DNA from: JAVVHH01 sp965276815
GTDB lineage: Bacteria > Pseudomonadota > Alphaproteobacteria > Acetobacterales > Acetobacteraceae
Direction: 5' to 3'
Assembly (NCBI GenBank): GCA_965276815.1
Contig: CBDIBE010000010.1
Span: forward strand, 558,001 to 622,000
DNA: 64,000 bases
This document shows, in pieces, positions 42,037 to 50,108 of this stretch (positions are counted from its first letter, which is position 1; every line of letters begins with the position of its first letter). The position numbers and the translations under genes were made by a program. The notes below the pieces were generated by a model. That model did no database searches. It saw nothing but the letters and a program-made list of their open reading frames with translations, and had not been told where the DNA came from.

Positions 42037-42597
42037 TTGCCTGACGGCGGCCTGCATTTTCCTGCGTTGGTCTTGAACGCCGACTTCCGGCCACTGTCCT
42101 ATTTTCCGCTTTCCGTCTGGTGTTGGCAGGATGCTGTCAAGGCGGTGTTTCTCGACCGGGTCTCCGTGCTGAGCGAATACGACGACGAGGTGCATTCGCC
42201 CAGCATGGCGATGCGCTTGCCCAGCGTCATCGCGCTGAAGGATTACATCCCCGCCGCGCGCAAGCCCGCCTTCACTCGCTTTAACGTGTTCCTGCGCGAC
42301 GCTTTCAGTTGCCAATACTGCGCCGAGCGCTACCCGACGCATGACTTGACCTTCGACCACGTGATCCCGCGCAGCCGCGGCGGGCGCACGACGTGGGAGA
42401 ACGTCGTCACCGCCTGCGGCGACTGCAATTTGCGCAAGGGCAACAAGCTGCCGCGCGAGTGCCATATGCACCCACGCCTGCGGCCGGAGCAACCGTCTAC
42501 GTGGGAATTGCAGGAGAACGGCAGGGCGTTCCCGCCAAACTACCTGCACGAAAGCTGGCGCGACTACCTCTACTGGGACAGCGAGCTGGAGAACTAG
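42037..42597 (+). CDS. HNH endonuclease-family protein
   Basis: The protein has 186 residues from TTG 42037, with AGAAGGAA seven bases upstream; the frame is open further 5' but is not protein-like there. FPALVLNADFRPLSYFPLSV opens the family. CQYCAERYPTHDLTFDHVIP, RGGRTTWENVVTACGDCN and LRKGNK give an HNH core with a four-Cys zinc site (CQYC, CGDCN). Such stand-alone proteins are widespread in alphaproteobacteria and are probably DNA-related housekeeping nucleases; the role is unproven. Its TAG stop is supplied by the inserted repeat element. Confidence 0.85.
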   Translation: MPDGGLHFPALVLNADFRPLSYFPLSVWCWQDAVKAVFLDRVSVLSEYDDEVHSPSMAMRLPSVIALKDYIPAARKPAFTRFNVFLRDAFSCQYCAERYPTHDLTFDHVIPRSRGGRTTWENVVTACGDCNLRKGNKLPRECHMHPRLRPEQPSTWELQENGRAFPPNYLHESWRDYLYWDSELEN

Positions 42598-42699
42598 ACC
42601 GCGATCGTCCTGACCGGAATCGGTCAGGACGTGAATCGCTGTCTCAAATAAAGCTAGACCTTTATCGGCCCGACCACAGTCAGGCCGATAAAGGTCTAG
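42594..42699. repeat. CTAG-ended two-hairpin element, copy 1
   Basis: This 106-bp element has 7-bp terminal inverted repeats, CTAGACC and GGTCTAG. Hairpin A (CGTCCTGACCG, loop GAAT, CGGTCAGGACG) is flanked by GCGAT/ATCGC. Hairpin B (AGACCTTTATCGGCC against GGCCGATAAAGGTCT) has a 15-bp stem. It is the same as the copy at 43495 except for five extra bases (CTAGA) between the hairpins. The left CTAG holds the HNH stop and the right one the enoyl-CoA hydratase stop. It may serve as a two-way terminator. Confidence 0.85.
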
Positions 42700-43472
42700 G
42701 TCCAGACGGGCGTGCGCTTCTCCAGGAATGCGTCGATCCCTTCGGCCGCATCGCGTTCGCGCATGTTACGGACCATCACATCGGCCGTATAGGCGTAGGC
42801 GTCGGCCAGCGTCATCTCGGCCTGCCGATAGAAAGCCGGCTTGCCGAGTGCCACGACGGCCGGGCTCTTGCTGGCGATCTGCCGGGCCAGCGCCCCAACC
42901 GCTTCGTCCAGCGTGGCCTCCGGCACGGCCCGGTTGATCAGCCCGAGATGGACGGCCTGCTCCGCCGAGATCAATTCGCCGGTCAGCAGCATCTGCATTG
43001 CCGCCTTGCGCCCGACGGCGCGCGAGAGGGCGACCATCGGCGTCGAGCAGAACAGGCCGATATTGACGCCCGGCGTCGCGAACCGCGCCGTGTCGGCAGC
43101 GATCGCCAGGTCGCAGGTCGCGACGAGCTGGCAGCCCGCCGCGGTCGCCACCCCGTGCACGCGGGCGATCACCGGCATGCGCAGCGTCGTGATCGCCTGC
43201 ATCAGCCGGCTGCATTGCGCGAATAGGAGCTCATGCGTTGCCCCGTCCGCTCCACGCACTTCGCGCAAATCGTGCCCGGCGCAGAACGCCGGCCCAGCGC
43301 CGGCGATCACCACCGCCTTGACCGCATCGTCCCGCGCAATCGTTGCGAGCGCCTCCTCCATCGCCGTCATCAGCGCCATCGACAGCGCGTTGCGCGCCCC
43401 AGGCCGGTTCATGGTCAGCCAAGCCACGCCATCGTCGTCTCGGCGCAGGAGCAGGCTTTCGTGGCTCGACAT
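42696..43472 (-). CDS. Enoyl-CoA hydratase/isomerase family protein
   Basis: The protein has 258 residues with a crotonase fold. NRPGARNALSMALMTAME (about 22), PAFCAGHDLREVRG (oxyanion region, about 61), GVATAAGCQLVATCDLAIA (about 107) and TPGVNIGLFCSTPMVALSRA (about 133) match the ECHDC3-like group. The usual catalytic Glu pair is not evident: the position after Ala-Ala-Gly-Cys is Gln, so the exact reaction is uncertain. It lies between two direct copies of the CTAG element and its TAG stop is within copy 1. Confidence 0.85.
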   Translation of the reverse strand: MSSHESLLLRRDDDGVAWLTMNRPGARNALSMALMTAMEEALATIARDDAVKAVVIAGAGPAFCAGHDLREVRGADGATHELLFAQCSRLMQAITTLRMPVIARVHGVATAAGCQLVATCDLAIAADTARFATPGVNIGLFCSTPMVALSRAVGRKAAMQMLLTGELISAEQAVHLGLINRAVPEATLDEAVGALARQIASKSPAVVALGKPAFYRQAEMTLADAYAYTADVMVRNMRERDAAEGIDAFLEKRTPVWT

Positions 43473-43494
43473 GTTGCTTCCCGAGGTAGACCTT

Positions 43495-43595
43495 CTAGAC
43501 CGCGATCGTCCTGACCGGAATCGGTCAGGACGTGAATCGCTGTCTCAAATAAAGCCTTTATCGGCCCGACCACAGTCAGGCCGATAAAGGTCTAG
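43495..43595. repeat. CTAG-ended two-hairpin element, copy 2
   Basis: This 101-bp element is in the same orientation as copy 1, with both hairpins and the CTAGACC/GGTCTAG ends. It lies upstream of the enoyl-CoA hydratase start and upstream of the DinB gene. The near-identity of the two copies implies recent duplication or mobility. Confidence 0.85.
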
Positions 43596-43638
43596 CCATC
43601 AAGAGTAGGCTGTTGCGCCTGAAGTTTGGAGGCCAGGG

Positions 43639-44145
43639 ATGATCATGCCAGGCTACGTGCAGACGATGGCAGCCTACAATGCGGAGATGAACCGCCGGCT
43701 CTACGCCGCCGCGGACCGGCTAACAGATGCCGAGCGCCGGGCCGAGCGCGGCGCGTTCTGGGGCTCGATCCACGGCACGTTCAGCCACCTGCTTTGGGCC
43801 GACCGGATGTGGATGTCGCGCTTCGATGGCTGGGAGACGCCGCCCGTTACCGGCAAGCAGAGTGCGGCGTGGATAGAGGATTATGCCGCGTTGAAGGCGG
43901 CGCGGGTGCAGGACGACGCGAAACTGCAGGACTGGGCCGGCCGGCTCACCCCCGAATGGCTGATGGGCGACCTGAGCTGGTATAGCGGCATCTCACAGGA
44001 GGAACGGACGGCCAAGGTTGCCCTGTTGGTCATGCACCTCTTCAATCACCAGACCCACCACCGGGGCCAGGCGCATGCTCTGCTCACCGCTGCCGGCGAG
44101 AAGACGGGCGATACGGACCTGCCCTGGATTTTGCCCGCTAGTTGA
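43639..44145 (+). CDS. DinB-family metalloprotein
   Basis: The protein has 168 residues. ATG 43639 has GGAGG six bases upstream. The four-helix DinB fold shows GSIHGTFSHLLWADRMWMSR (His ligand near 49) and MHLFNHQTHHRGQAHALL (His ligands near 134 and 138), giving the usual three-His metal site. DinB proteins are thiol-transferase or stress-linked enzymes; the partner thiol is unknown. The end overlaps the convergent dehalogenase-like gene by eight bases. Confidence 0.87.
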   Translation: MIMPGYVQTMAAYNAEMNRRLYAAADRLTDAERRAERGAFWGSIHGTFSHLLWADRMWMSRFDGWETPPVTGKQSAAWIEDYAALKAARVQDDAKLQDWAGRLTPEWLMGDLSWYSGISQEERTAKVALLVMHLFNHQTHHRGQAHALLTAAGEKTGDTDLPWILPAS

Positions 44146-45025
44146 GAAAACCCTCCAGCCGGGCCAGCACCTCGTCCGGCGCCTCCTCGGCCAGATAGTG
44201 GCCGCTGTTCACCGGGAAGCCCTGGACCTCCTCGGTGCAGTATTCCCGCCAGAGCGCGACCGGATCATACCAGCCGCCAATCTTGCCCTTGGCGCCCCAC
44301 ATCACGAGCATCTTGCAGCGCACCTTGCGGCCCTCGGCGCGGCTGATCCGGTCGTTTTCGAGATCGATCGTCGCCGCGGCCCGGTAGTCCTCGCACATGC
44401 CGGCGATCATCTCCGGGTCGTGCGCGGCGCGCAGGTAGTCCTCGAGCGCCTCCTGCCGGAAGAAGCCCGGCGGCTTCGGTTCGCGCGAGGTCTGCGCGCG
44501 AAACCAGGTCTCCGGCGCCGCATTGATCAGCTCCTCGGGGAACGGATGCGGCTGCGCGAACCAGAACCAATGATAGTAGCCCAGCGCGAAGGCCATGTCC
44601 GTCCGCTCGAAATGCTCGATCGTCGGCACGATGTCGAGCACCGCCAGCCGCTCGACCCGGTCCGGATTGTCGATTGCGAGCCGGTGCGCCACGCGCGCGC
44701 CGCGGTCGTGGCTGACGACCTGAAACCGGTCATGGCCCAGCCCCGTCATCAGCTCCGCCATGTCGCGCGCCATGCTGGACTTGGCGTACGGTGCGTGATC
44801 CGGCGTCGGCGCCGGCTTGAAGCTGCCGCCGTATCCGCGCAGATCGGGCGCCACCACAGTGTAGCGCTTCGCCAGCGCCGGGGCGATTGCGTGCCACATT
44901 GCGTGCGTCTGCGGATTGCCGTGCAGCATCAGCAGCGGTGGGCCGGAGCCGCCAATGCGCAACCGCAGCTCGCCGTCCTTGACCCGGCGCGTGGTCAGCT
45001 CAAACCCGTCGAAGAATGTCGTCAT
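44138..45025 (-). CDS. Alpha/beta hydrolase, fluoroacetate/haloacetate dehalogenase-like
   Basis: The protein has 295 residues, as for fluoroacetate dehalogenases. The nucleophile motif is VVSHDRGARVAHRLA (Asp followed by Arg-Gly-Ala-Arg, the carboxylate-binding Arg pair), the acid is in AVLDIVPTIEHF, the halide pocket pair His-Trp appears in YYHWFWFAQPHPFP, and the base His in NSGHYLAEEAPDEV. All the residues of the defluorinase site that can be recognised by eye are kept. It could instead be an epoxide hydrolase-like enzyme, but that group usually has a Trp after the Asp. It lies downstream of ligA in the same direction. Confidence 0.8.
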   Translation of the reverse strand: MTTFFDGFELTTRRVKDGELRLRIGGSGPPLLMLHGNPQTHAMWHAIAPALAKRYTVVAPDLRGYGGSFKPAPTPDHAPYAKSSMARDMAELMTGLGHDRFQVVSHDRGARVAHRLAIDNPDRVERLAVLDIVPTIEHFERTDMAFALGYYHWFWFAQPHPFPEELINAAPETWFRAQTSREPKPPGFFRQEALEDYLRAAHDPEMIAGMCEDYRAAATIDLENDRISRAEGRKVRCKMLVMWGAKGKIGGWYDPVALWREYCTEEVQGFPVNSGHYLAEEAPDEVLARLEGFLN

Positions 45026-45065
45026 TTGTCCCAGCTACCGTTCGCCTATGTCACCAGTATGGCGC

Positions 45066-47135
45066 TCAATGGCCCGCCATGTCGCGCCACTCCGCTTCGG
45101 TGAGCGTCCGTACGCCAAGTTCCGCCGCGCGCTTGGCCTTCGAACCGGCATCCGCGCCGAGCACGACGAAATCCGTCCGCTTGCTGACGCTGTCCGTCAC
45201 CCTGGCGCCGAGCGCCTCGGCGCGGGCCTTGGCTTCCGGCCGGGTCATGGTCTCGAGCGTGCCGGTAAACACCACGATCTTGCCGGCCAACGCGGCGTCC
45301 GCCGCTTCGGGTGTGGCGGCGTCCTCGATGGTGAGTTCCTTCGTCAGAGCATCGAGCACTGCCAAATTGCGCGGCTCGGCGAAAAAGTCGGCAAGCTCCT
45401 CGGCCAGTGCCGGGCCGACGCCCAGAATGCTGCCGAGCGCCGAGCGCGCCTCGCTGCCCACTTCGGTCGCCGCCAGCATCTGCGCCTGCCAGTTCTCGTA
45501 ACCGCCGTAATGCCGTTCCAGCAGGCGCGCGTTCGTCTCGCCGACCCGGCGGATGCCGAGCGCGTAGATGAACCGCTCCAGTGATATGATCCGCCGCGCC
45601 TCGATCGCGCGCATCAAGTTCTGCACCGAGCGCTGTTTCCAGCCCTCGCGCTCCATCAGCTCGGCCTCGTGCTCGCGCAGATGGAAGATATCGACGGGGC
45701 CGTGCAGCCAGCCGAGGGCGACGAACTCCTCGATCGTCTTCCAGCCCAGCCCCTCGATGTCGAACGCGGCGCGCGAGACGAAATGCCGTAATCTTTCCAA
45801 TGTCTGCGCCGGACAGATCAGGCCACCCGTGCAGCGCCGCACCACCTCGCCCTCCGGCCGCACGGCGAGGCTGCCGCAGGCCGGGCAATGGTCGGGGAAC
45901 ACGTAGGGCTCGGGGCCGCGCGACTGGTCCGGCACGAAGCCGAGGATCTGCGGGATCACGTCGCCCGCGCGCTGGATCATGACCGTGTCGCCCACGCGGA
46001 TGTCCTTGCGGGCGATCTCGTCCTCGTTGTGCAGCGTGGCTCGGGTCACCATGACGCCGCCGACGTTTACCGCCTGTAGCCAGGCCACTGGCGTCAGCGC
46101 GCCGGTGCGGCCGACCTGGATATGGATCGCTTCCAGAAGGGTTGTCGCCTGCTCGGCGGGGAACTTCCAGGCGATCGCCCAACGCGGCGCACGGCCGACA
46201 AAGCCGAGGCGGCGCTGCAGGGCCAGATCGTCGATCTTGTAGACGACGCCGTCGATGTCGTAGTCGAGCCCGGCCCGTTGCGCCGCCATGTCGGCCTGGA
46301 ACGCGGCGGCCGCCTCTGTTGTCTCGACCCGGCGCCACAACGGATTGACCTGGAACCCCCATTCGGCAAGGCGGTGTAAATACCCGGAGTGGGTTTCCGC
46401 CGGCGCCTCGCTCGCGTCGCCCATGGCGTAGGCGAACAGGGAGAGCGGGCGGAGCGCGGTCTGCGCCGGGTCGATCTGCCGCAGCGATCCGGCGGCGGCG
46501 TTGCGCGGATTGGCATAGAGCCGCAACCCGGCCGCCTCCTGGGCCGCGTTCAGCGCCATGAAATCGTGCTTGCGCAGGAACACCTCGCCGCGGATTTCGA
46601 TCAGTGCCGGCGCGTGGCCGCGCAGGCGCTGCGGCACCTCCTTGATGGTGCGCAGATTGGCGGTGACGTCCTCGCCCTCCGCGCCGTCGCCGCGGGTGGC
46701 GCCGCGGACCAGTTCGCCTTTCTCGTAGAGCAGGTTGATCGAGAGCCCGTCGATCTTGGCTTCGGCCACCAGCCGGAGCGGCGCATCTGCTGGCAGCCCG
46801 AGGAACCGCCGGACGCGGGTGCCGAACTCGGCGAAATCCTCGGGACCGAAGGCGTTGTCGAGTGACAGCATCGGCACGCGATGCCGGACCTTGCCAAAGC
46901 CGCTGGCCGGCGGGGCGCCGACGCGGTGGCTTGGGCTATCGGCGCGCACCAGCTGTGGAAAGCGGGTTTCGAGCTCGGCGTTGCGGCGGCGCAACGCGTC
47001 GTATTCCGCGTCGGTGATCTCCGGCGCGTCCTGCTCGTGATAGGCGCGGTCGGCCCTAGCGATCTCGGCGGCGAGGCGCTCGAGTTCCGCCGCGGCCTCC
47101 GCCTCGGCCGCCGGGTTCTTACTCGCCTTCGGCAC
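45066..47135 (-). CDS. ligA: NAD-dependent DNA ligase
   Basis: The protein has 689 residues from GTG 47135, which overlaps the dehydratase gene by 17 bases; the longer open frame is not protein-like. The active-site Lys is in LVAEAKIDGLSINLLYEKGE (about 115). Other landmarks are TRGDGAEGEDVTANLRTI, the four-Cys zinc finger around CPACGSLAVRPEGE and CTGGLICPAQ (about 405-430), the HhH region (about 510-560), and the C-terminal BRCT domain from GKIVVFTGTLETMTRPEAK. It seals nicks in replication and repair. Confidence 0.95.
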   Translation of the reverse strand: MPKASKNPAAEAEAAAELERLAAEIARADRAYHEQDAPEITDAEYDALRRRNAELETRFPQLVRADSPSHRVGAPPASGFGKVRHRVPMLSLDNAFGPEDFAEFGTRVRRFLGLPADAPLRLVAEAKIDGLSINLLYEKGELVRGATRGDGAEGEDVTANLRTIKEVPQRLRGHAPALIEIRGEVFLRKHDFMALNAAQEAAGLRLYANPRNAAAGSLRQIDPAQTALRPLSLFAYAMGDASEAPAETHSGYLHRLAEWGFQVNPLWRRVETTEAAAAFQADMAAQRAGLDYDIDGVVYKIDDLALQRRLGFVGRAPRWAIAWKFPAEQATTLLEAIHIQVGRTGALTPVAWLQAVNVGGVMVTRATLHNEDEIARKDIRVGDTVMIQRAGDVIPQILGFVPDQSRGPEPYVFPDHCPACGSLAVRPEGEVVRRCTGGLICPAQTLERLRHFVSRAAFDIEGLGWKTIEEFVALGWLHGPVDIFHLREHEAELMEREGWKQRSVQNLMRAIEARRIISLERFIYALGIRRVGETNARLLERHYGGYENWQAQMLAATEVGSEARSALGSILGVGPALAEELADFFAEPRNLAVLDALTKELTIEDAATPEAADAALAGKIVVFTGTLETMTRPEAKARAEALGARVTDSVSKRTDFVVLGADAGSKAKRAAELGVRTLTEAEWRDMAGH

Positions 47136-48819
47136 GCAGCACGCGCAGATCGCACCCCTCATCGGCCTGCAAGACCTGGTCGGCGATGATGCGGTCCCAG
47201 CCGCGCTTGGGCACCGCCGGCTTCTGCCACGTCTCGCGGCGGCGCTCCAACTCGTCCTCCGCCACAAGCAGCTCGATCCGCCGGTCGCGCACGGAAAGCC
47301 GGATCCGGTCGCCGGTCTCGCATAGGGCGAGCGGCCCGCCCGCGGCAGCCTCGGGCGTGACATGCAGGACGATGGTGCCGAAGGCGGTGCCCGACATGCG
47401 GCAGTCGCTGATGCGGATCATGTCCTTGACCCCGGCGCGGCCGAGCTTGGTGGGGATCGGCAGATACCCCGCCTCGGGCATGCCGGCGGGGGTGAGCGGG
47501 CCGGCGTTCTTCATGACCAGGATGTCGCCCTCGGCGACGTCGAGCGCCGGGTCGTCGATGCGGGCGGCGAGGTCGGCCGGGCCGTCGAACACCATGCAGC
47601 GCGCCTCGGTCTCGAACAGGGCAGGGGTCGCGGCACTCCGCTTGAGGATGGCGCCGCGCGGGGCGAGGCTGCCGAACAGCGCCACCAGCCCGCCCACCGG
47701 GCTGACCGGCTCATCGCGGGTCCGAATGTAGCGCCGGTCGACGAAGGCGGGTTCGGCCAGCCGGTCGCCCAGTTTGGCGCCGGTCACGTCGATGACGTCG
47801 TGGTGCAGCAGGTCGCGCAGCTCCCATAGCAGCGCCGGCATGCCGCCCGCGGCGTGGAAGTCCTCCATGTAGCCTTCGCCCGTGGGCTTGAGATCGACCA
47901 GCACCGGCGTCGTGTCGGAAAGCGTGTTGACCCGATGCAGATCGATCTTGATCCCGCGCCGCCCGGCGATCGCGGTCAGATGGATCATGGCGTTCGTGCT
48001 GCCGCCCAGCGCCAACAGCACGCGCAGCGCGTTCTCCACCGAGTGCTCGGTGATGAGCTGCGACGGGCGGATCGGGTTCTCGACGAAGCGCATCGCCAGC
48101 GTGCCGGCATCCTCGGCGGCCCTGAGCCGGTCCGCATGGACGGCGGGGATGCTCGCGTGACCCGGCGGCATGAAGCCGAGCGCCTCGGCGATGCAGGCCA
48201 TGGTGCTGGCGGTCCCCATCACGCCGCACGTCCCGGCCGTGCTGGCCAGCCGGTTCTCGATCTCGCCCATCCGCTCCGCGGTGACCCGGCCAGCGCGATA
48301 CGCCGCCCAATAACGCCGGCAATCCGTGCAGGCGGCCAGGCGCTCGCCCTGATACGGCGAGGCGAGCATCGGCCCGGTCACCAGCTGGATGGAAGGGATG
48401 TCCGACGAAGCCGCGGCCATGAGTTGCGCCGGCACCGTCTTGTCGCAGCCGCCGATCAGCACCGCCGCGTCCATCGGCTGCGCCGTCAGCATGGCCTCGG
48501 TGTCGAGTGCGGCCAGGTTGCGGTAATGCATGCTGGTCGGGAACAGGCTGGGCTCACACAGGCTCACGGTCGGGAACGGCATTGGCAGGCCGCCGGCGGC
48601 CAGCACGCCGCGCTTGACCGCGTCCACGAGTTCAGGCGCGGTGCGGTGGCAGTTGTTGTAAGCCGAGCCGGTGTCGACGACGCCGATCACCGGCTTGTCG
48701 AGCATCGCCTGCGAATAACCCATGCTCTTGTAGAAGGAGCGGCGCAGATAGGCGGCGAATTCGGGGTCGCCATAGCCGGGGGCGCTGCGGGCGATGCCGC
48801 GCTTGGGTGCTTCGTTCAT
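47119..48819 (-). CDS. IlvD/Edd-family dehydratase (sugar-acid dehydratase type)
   Basis: The protein has 566 residues. Fe-S ligands are seen in DTGSAYNNCHRTAPEL (about 50), IGGCDKTVPAQLMAAASSD (about 125) and TAGTCGVMGTASTMACIAEA (about 194). ALGGSTNAMIHLTAIAGRRG and DCRMSGTAFGTIVLHVTPEA (Ser base near 482) complete the family. The length and Asn-Asn-Cys start fit the pentonate/aldonic-acid dehydratases (AraC/XylD-like) more than valine-pathway IlvD, so I leave the symbol blank. ligA follows, overlapping. Confidence 0.87.
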   Translation of the reverse strand: MNEAPKRGIARSAPGYGDPEFAAYLRRSFYKSMGYSQAMLDKPVIGVVDTGSAYNNCHRTAPELVDAVKRGVLAAGGLPMPFPTVSLCEPSLFPTSMHYRNLAALDTEAMLTAQPMDAAVLIGGCDKTVPAQLMAAASSDIPSIQLVTGPMLASPYQGERLAACTDCRRYWAAYRAGRVTAERMGEIENRLASTAGTCGVMGTASTMACIAEALGFMPPGHASIPAVHADRLRAAEDAGTLAMRFVENPIRPSQLITEHSVENALRVLLALGGSTNAMIHLTAIAGRRGIKIDLHRVNTLSDTTPVLVDLKPTGEGYMEDFHAAGGMPALLWELRDLLHHDVIDVTGAKLGDRLAEPAFVDRRYIRTRDEPVSPVGGLVALFGSLAPRGAILKRSAATPALFETEARCMVFDGPADLAARIDDPALDVAEGDILVMKNAGPLTPAGMPEAGYLPIPTKLGRAGVKDMIRISDCRMSGTAFGTIVLHVTPEAAAGGPLALCETGDRIRLSVRDRRIELLVAEDELERRRETWQKPAVPKRGWDRIIADQVLQADEGCDLRVLRAEGE

Positions 48820-48850
48820 GTAGCGAGCTTAGCGCACCGGGCCAATCTGT

Positions 48851-48936
48851 CATCATCCGCGCAGGCGGATGATCCACGCCGTTCTTGCTTGGATGGACCG
48901 AAGGCGTGGATCGTGTCCGCCTGCGCGGGCCATGAC
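48851..48936. repeat. Large palindromic intergenic element
   Basis: The left arm, 48851-48880, contains ATCATCCGCGCAGGCGGATG and ends GATCCACGCC. The right arm, 48903-48936, carries GGCGTGGATCG and CCGCCTGCGCGGG with mismatches and small gaps. The arms are imperfect inverted repeats around a 22-base loop, and the left arm itself folds into a 9-bp hairpin (ATCATCCGC, GCAG, GCGGATGAT). This is the style of dispersed palindromic elements. Confidence 0.6.
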
Positions 48937-48946
48937 GGAGGACTAT

Positions 48947-48964
48947 GTGGTAATACTTTACCAC
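48947..48964 (+). promoter_or_regulatory. Perfect hairpin upstream of the rplM promoter
   Basis: GTGGTAA and TTACCAC form a perfect 7-bp inverted repeat with loop TACT, 12 bases before the -35 box. It could be an operator or an A/T-rich upstream element. No factor is assigned. Confidence 0.35.
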
Positions 48965-48975
48965 CTCAGAACCCC

Positions 48976-49004
48976 TTGACGCGGCATGGGTATCGGCGCA
49001 TATG
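48976..49004 (+). promoter_or_regulatory. Promoter for rplM-rpsI
   Basis: TTGACG at 48976-48981 and CATATG at 48999-49004 have 17-base spacing. The -10 lies inside the 14-bp palindrome GGCGCATATGCGCC (48995-49008), which would put a dyad over the transcription start region. Confidence 0.45.
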
Positions 49005-49033
49005 CGCCACTTCTGCCGAATTGGGACACTTCC

Positions 49034-49498
49034 ATGAAGACCACGCTCTCGCTCAAGCCGCGCGAGGTGAGCAAGGCTTGGACGCTGATCGATGCCGATG
49101 GGCTCGTGCTCGGCCGCCTCGCGTCGCTCATCGCCATGCGCCTGCGCGGCAAGCACAAGCCGCAATTCACGCCGCACGTCGATTGCGGCGACAACATCGT
49201 CGTCGTCAATGCCGAGAAGGTGCGGGTGACCGGCAACAAGGCCGAGCAGTCGGTCTTTTATTATCACACCGGCTATCCCGGTGGCATCAAGGGCCGCTCG
49301 ATCCGCCAGCGGCTGGAGAGTGCGCATCCCGAACGCGTCATCGAGAAGGCGGTCGAGCGGATGATTACTCGCGGCCCGCTGCAGCGCCAGCAGATGCGCC
49401 ACCTGCACGTCTATAAGGGCACCGAGCACCCGCACGCCGGCCAGCAGCCGGTATCGCTCGACGTCGCCGCCCTGAATCCCAAGAATAAGAGGGTCTGA
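49034..49498 (+). CDS. rplM: 50S ribosomal protein L13
   Basis: The protein has 154 residues. TLSLKPREVSKAWTLIDADG, VLGRLASLIAMRLRGKHKP, DNIVVVNAEKVRVTGNKA and AVERMITRGPLQRQQMRHL are the L13 signature segments. It is the first gene of the rplM-rpsI operon with the normal alphaproteobacterial order; rpsI starts two bases after the stop. Confidence 0.96.
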   Translation: MKTTLSLKPREVSKAWTLIDADGLVLGRLASLIAMRLRGKHKPQFTPHVDCGDNIVVVNAEKVRVTGNKAEQSVFYYHTGYPGGIKGRSIRQRLESAHPERVIEKAVERMITRGPLQRQQMRHLHVYKGTEHPHAGQQPVSLDVAALNPKNKRV

Positions 49499-49500
49499 GC

Positions 49501-50007
49501 ATGTCGGACTTCGAACCAAGCCGCACCCTCGCCGACCTGAAAGATCTCGCAATCGCGTCCGCCGTGCCGACGGCCGCAGCGCAGGAGGCAGGGCCGAAGC
49601 GCGAGCCCAAGCGCGACGCGCTGGGCCGCAGCTACGCCACCGGCCGGCGCAAGAACGCGATCGCCCGCGTATGGGTCAAGCAGGGCAAGGGCGAGATCAC
49701 CGTTAACGGCAAGCGTGTCGGCGCCTATTTCGCCCGGCCAGTGCTGCGCATGCTGATCACGCAGCCCTTCCTGGTCACCGACCGTTACAACCAGTTCGAC
49801 GTCATGTGCACCTGCAATGGCGGCGGTCTTTCCGGCCAGGCCGGCGCGGTGCGGCTTGGAATCAGCCGGGCGCTGACCAATTATGAGCCGGAATTGCGGC
49901 CCGTGCTGAAGCTGGCCGGGTTCCTGACCCGCGATTCCCGAGTGGTCGAGCGTAAGAAATACGGCAAGGCCAAGGCCCGCCGCAGCTTCCAGTTCAGCAA
50001 GCGGTAA
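49501..50007 (+). CDS. rpsI: 30S ribosomal protein S9
   Basis: The protein has 168 residues; the first ~45 form the N-terminal extension common in alphaproteobacteria. The core S9 is SYATGRRKNAIARVWVKQGK, GAVRLGISRALTNYEPEL and the C-terminal KKYGKAKARRSFQFSKR, whose terminal Lys-Arg reaches the P-site tRNA. It is cotranscribed with rplM and followed by a long hairpin terminator. Confidence 0.96.
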   Translation: MSDFEPSRTLADLKDLAIASAVPTAAAQEAGPKREPKRDALGRSYATGRRKNAIARVWVKQGKGEITVNGKRVGAYFARPVLRMLITQPFLVTDRYNQFDVMCTCNGGGLSGQAGAVRLGISRALTNYEPELRPVLKLAGFLTRDSRVVERKKYGKAKARRSFQFSKR

Positions 50008-50031
50008 CCGGTCGTTACACACCTGCATGGC

Positions 50032-50066
50032 AGAGGGGTGGTCCGCGCTGGGCCGCCCCTCTTGCG
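50032..50066 (+). terminator. Terminator after rplM-rpsI
   Basis: AGAGGGG (50032-50038) pairs with CCCCTCT (50056-50062). Inside it GGTCC and GGGCC also pair around GCGCT, giving a long GC-rich stem followed by TGCGTTG. The T-run is poor, but the position 25 bases after rpsI supports a terminator. Confidence 0.6.
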
Positions 50067-50108
50067 TTGAGGGGGCTCGACGTCCGAGCATCTGTTCTGG
50101 AGGGCCGA

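Noticed and set aside
44018..45103. 361-codon plus-strand frame across the dehalogenase gene
   Set aside because: Opposite a complete catalytic set and rich in Arg/His.
45066..47363. 765-codon version of ligA
   Set aside because: The first 76 codons are an Arg/Ser-rich shadow of the upstream dehydratase; GTG 47135 gives the usual LigA length.
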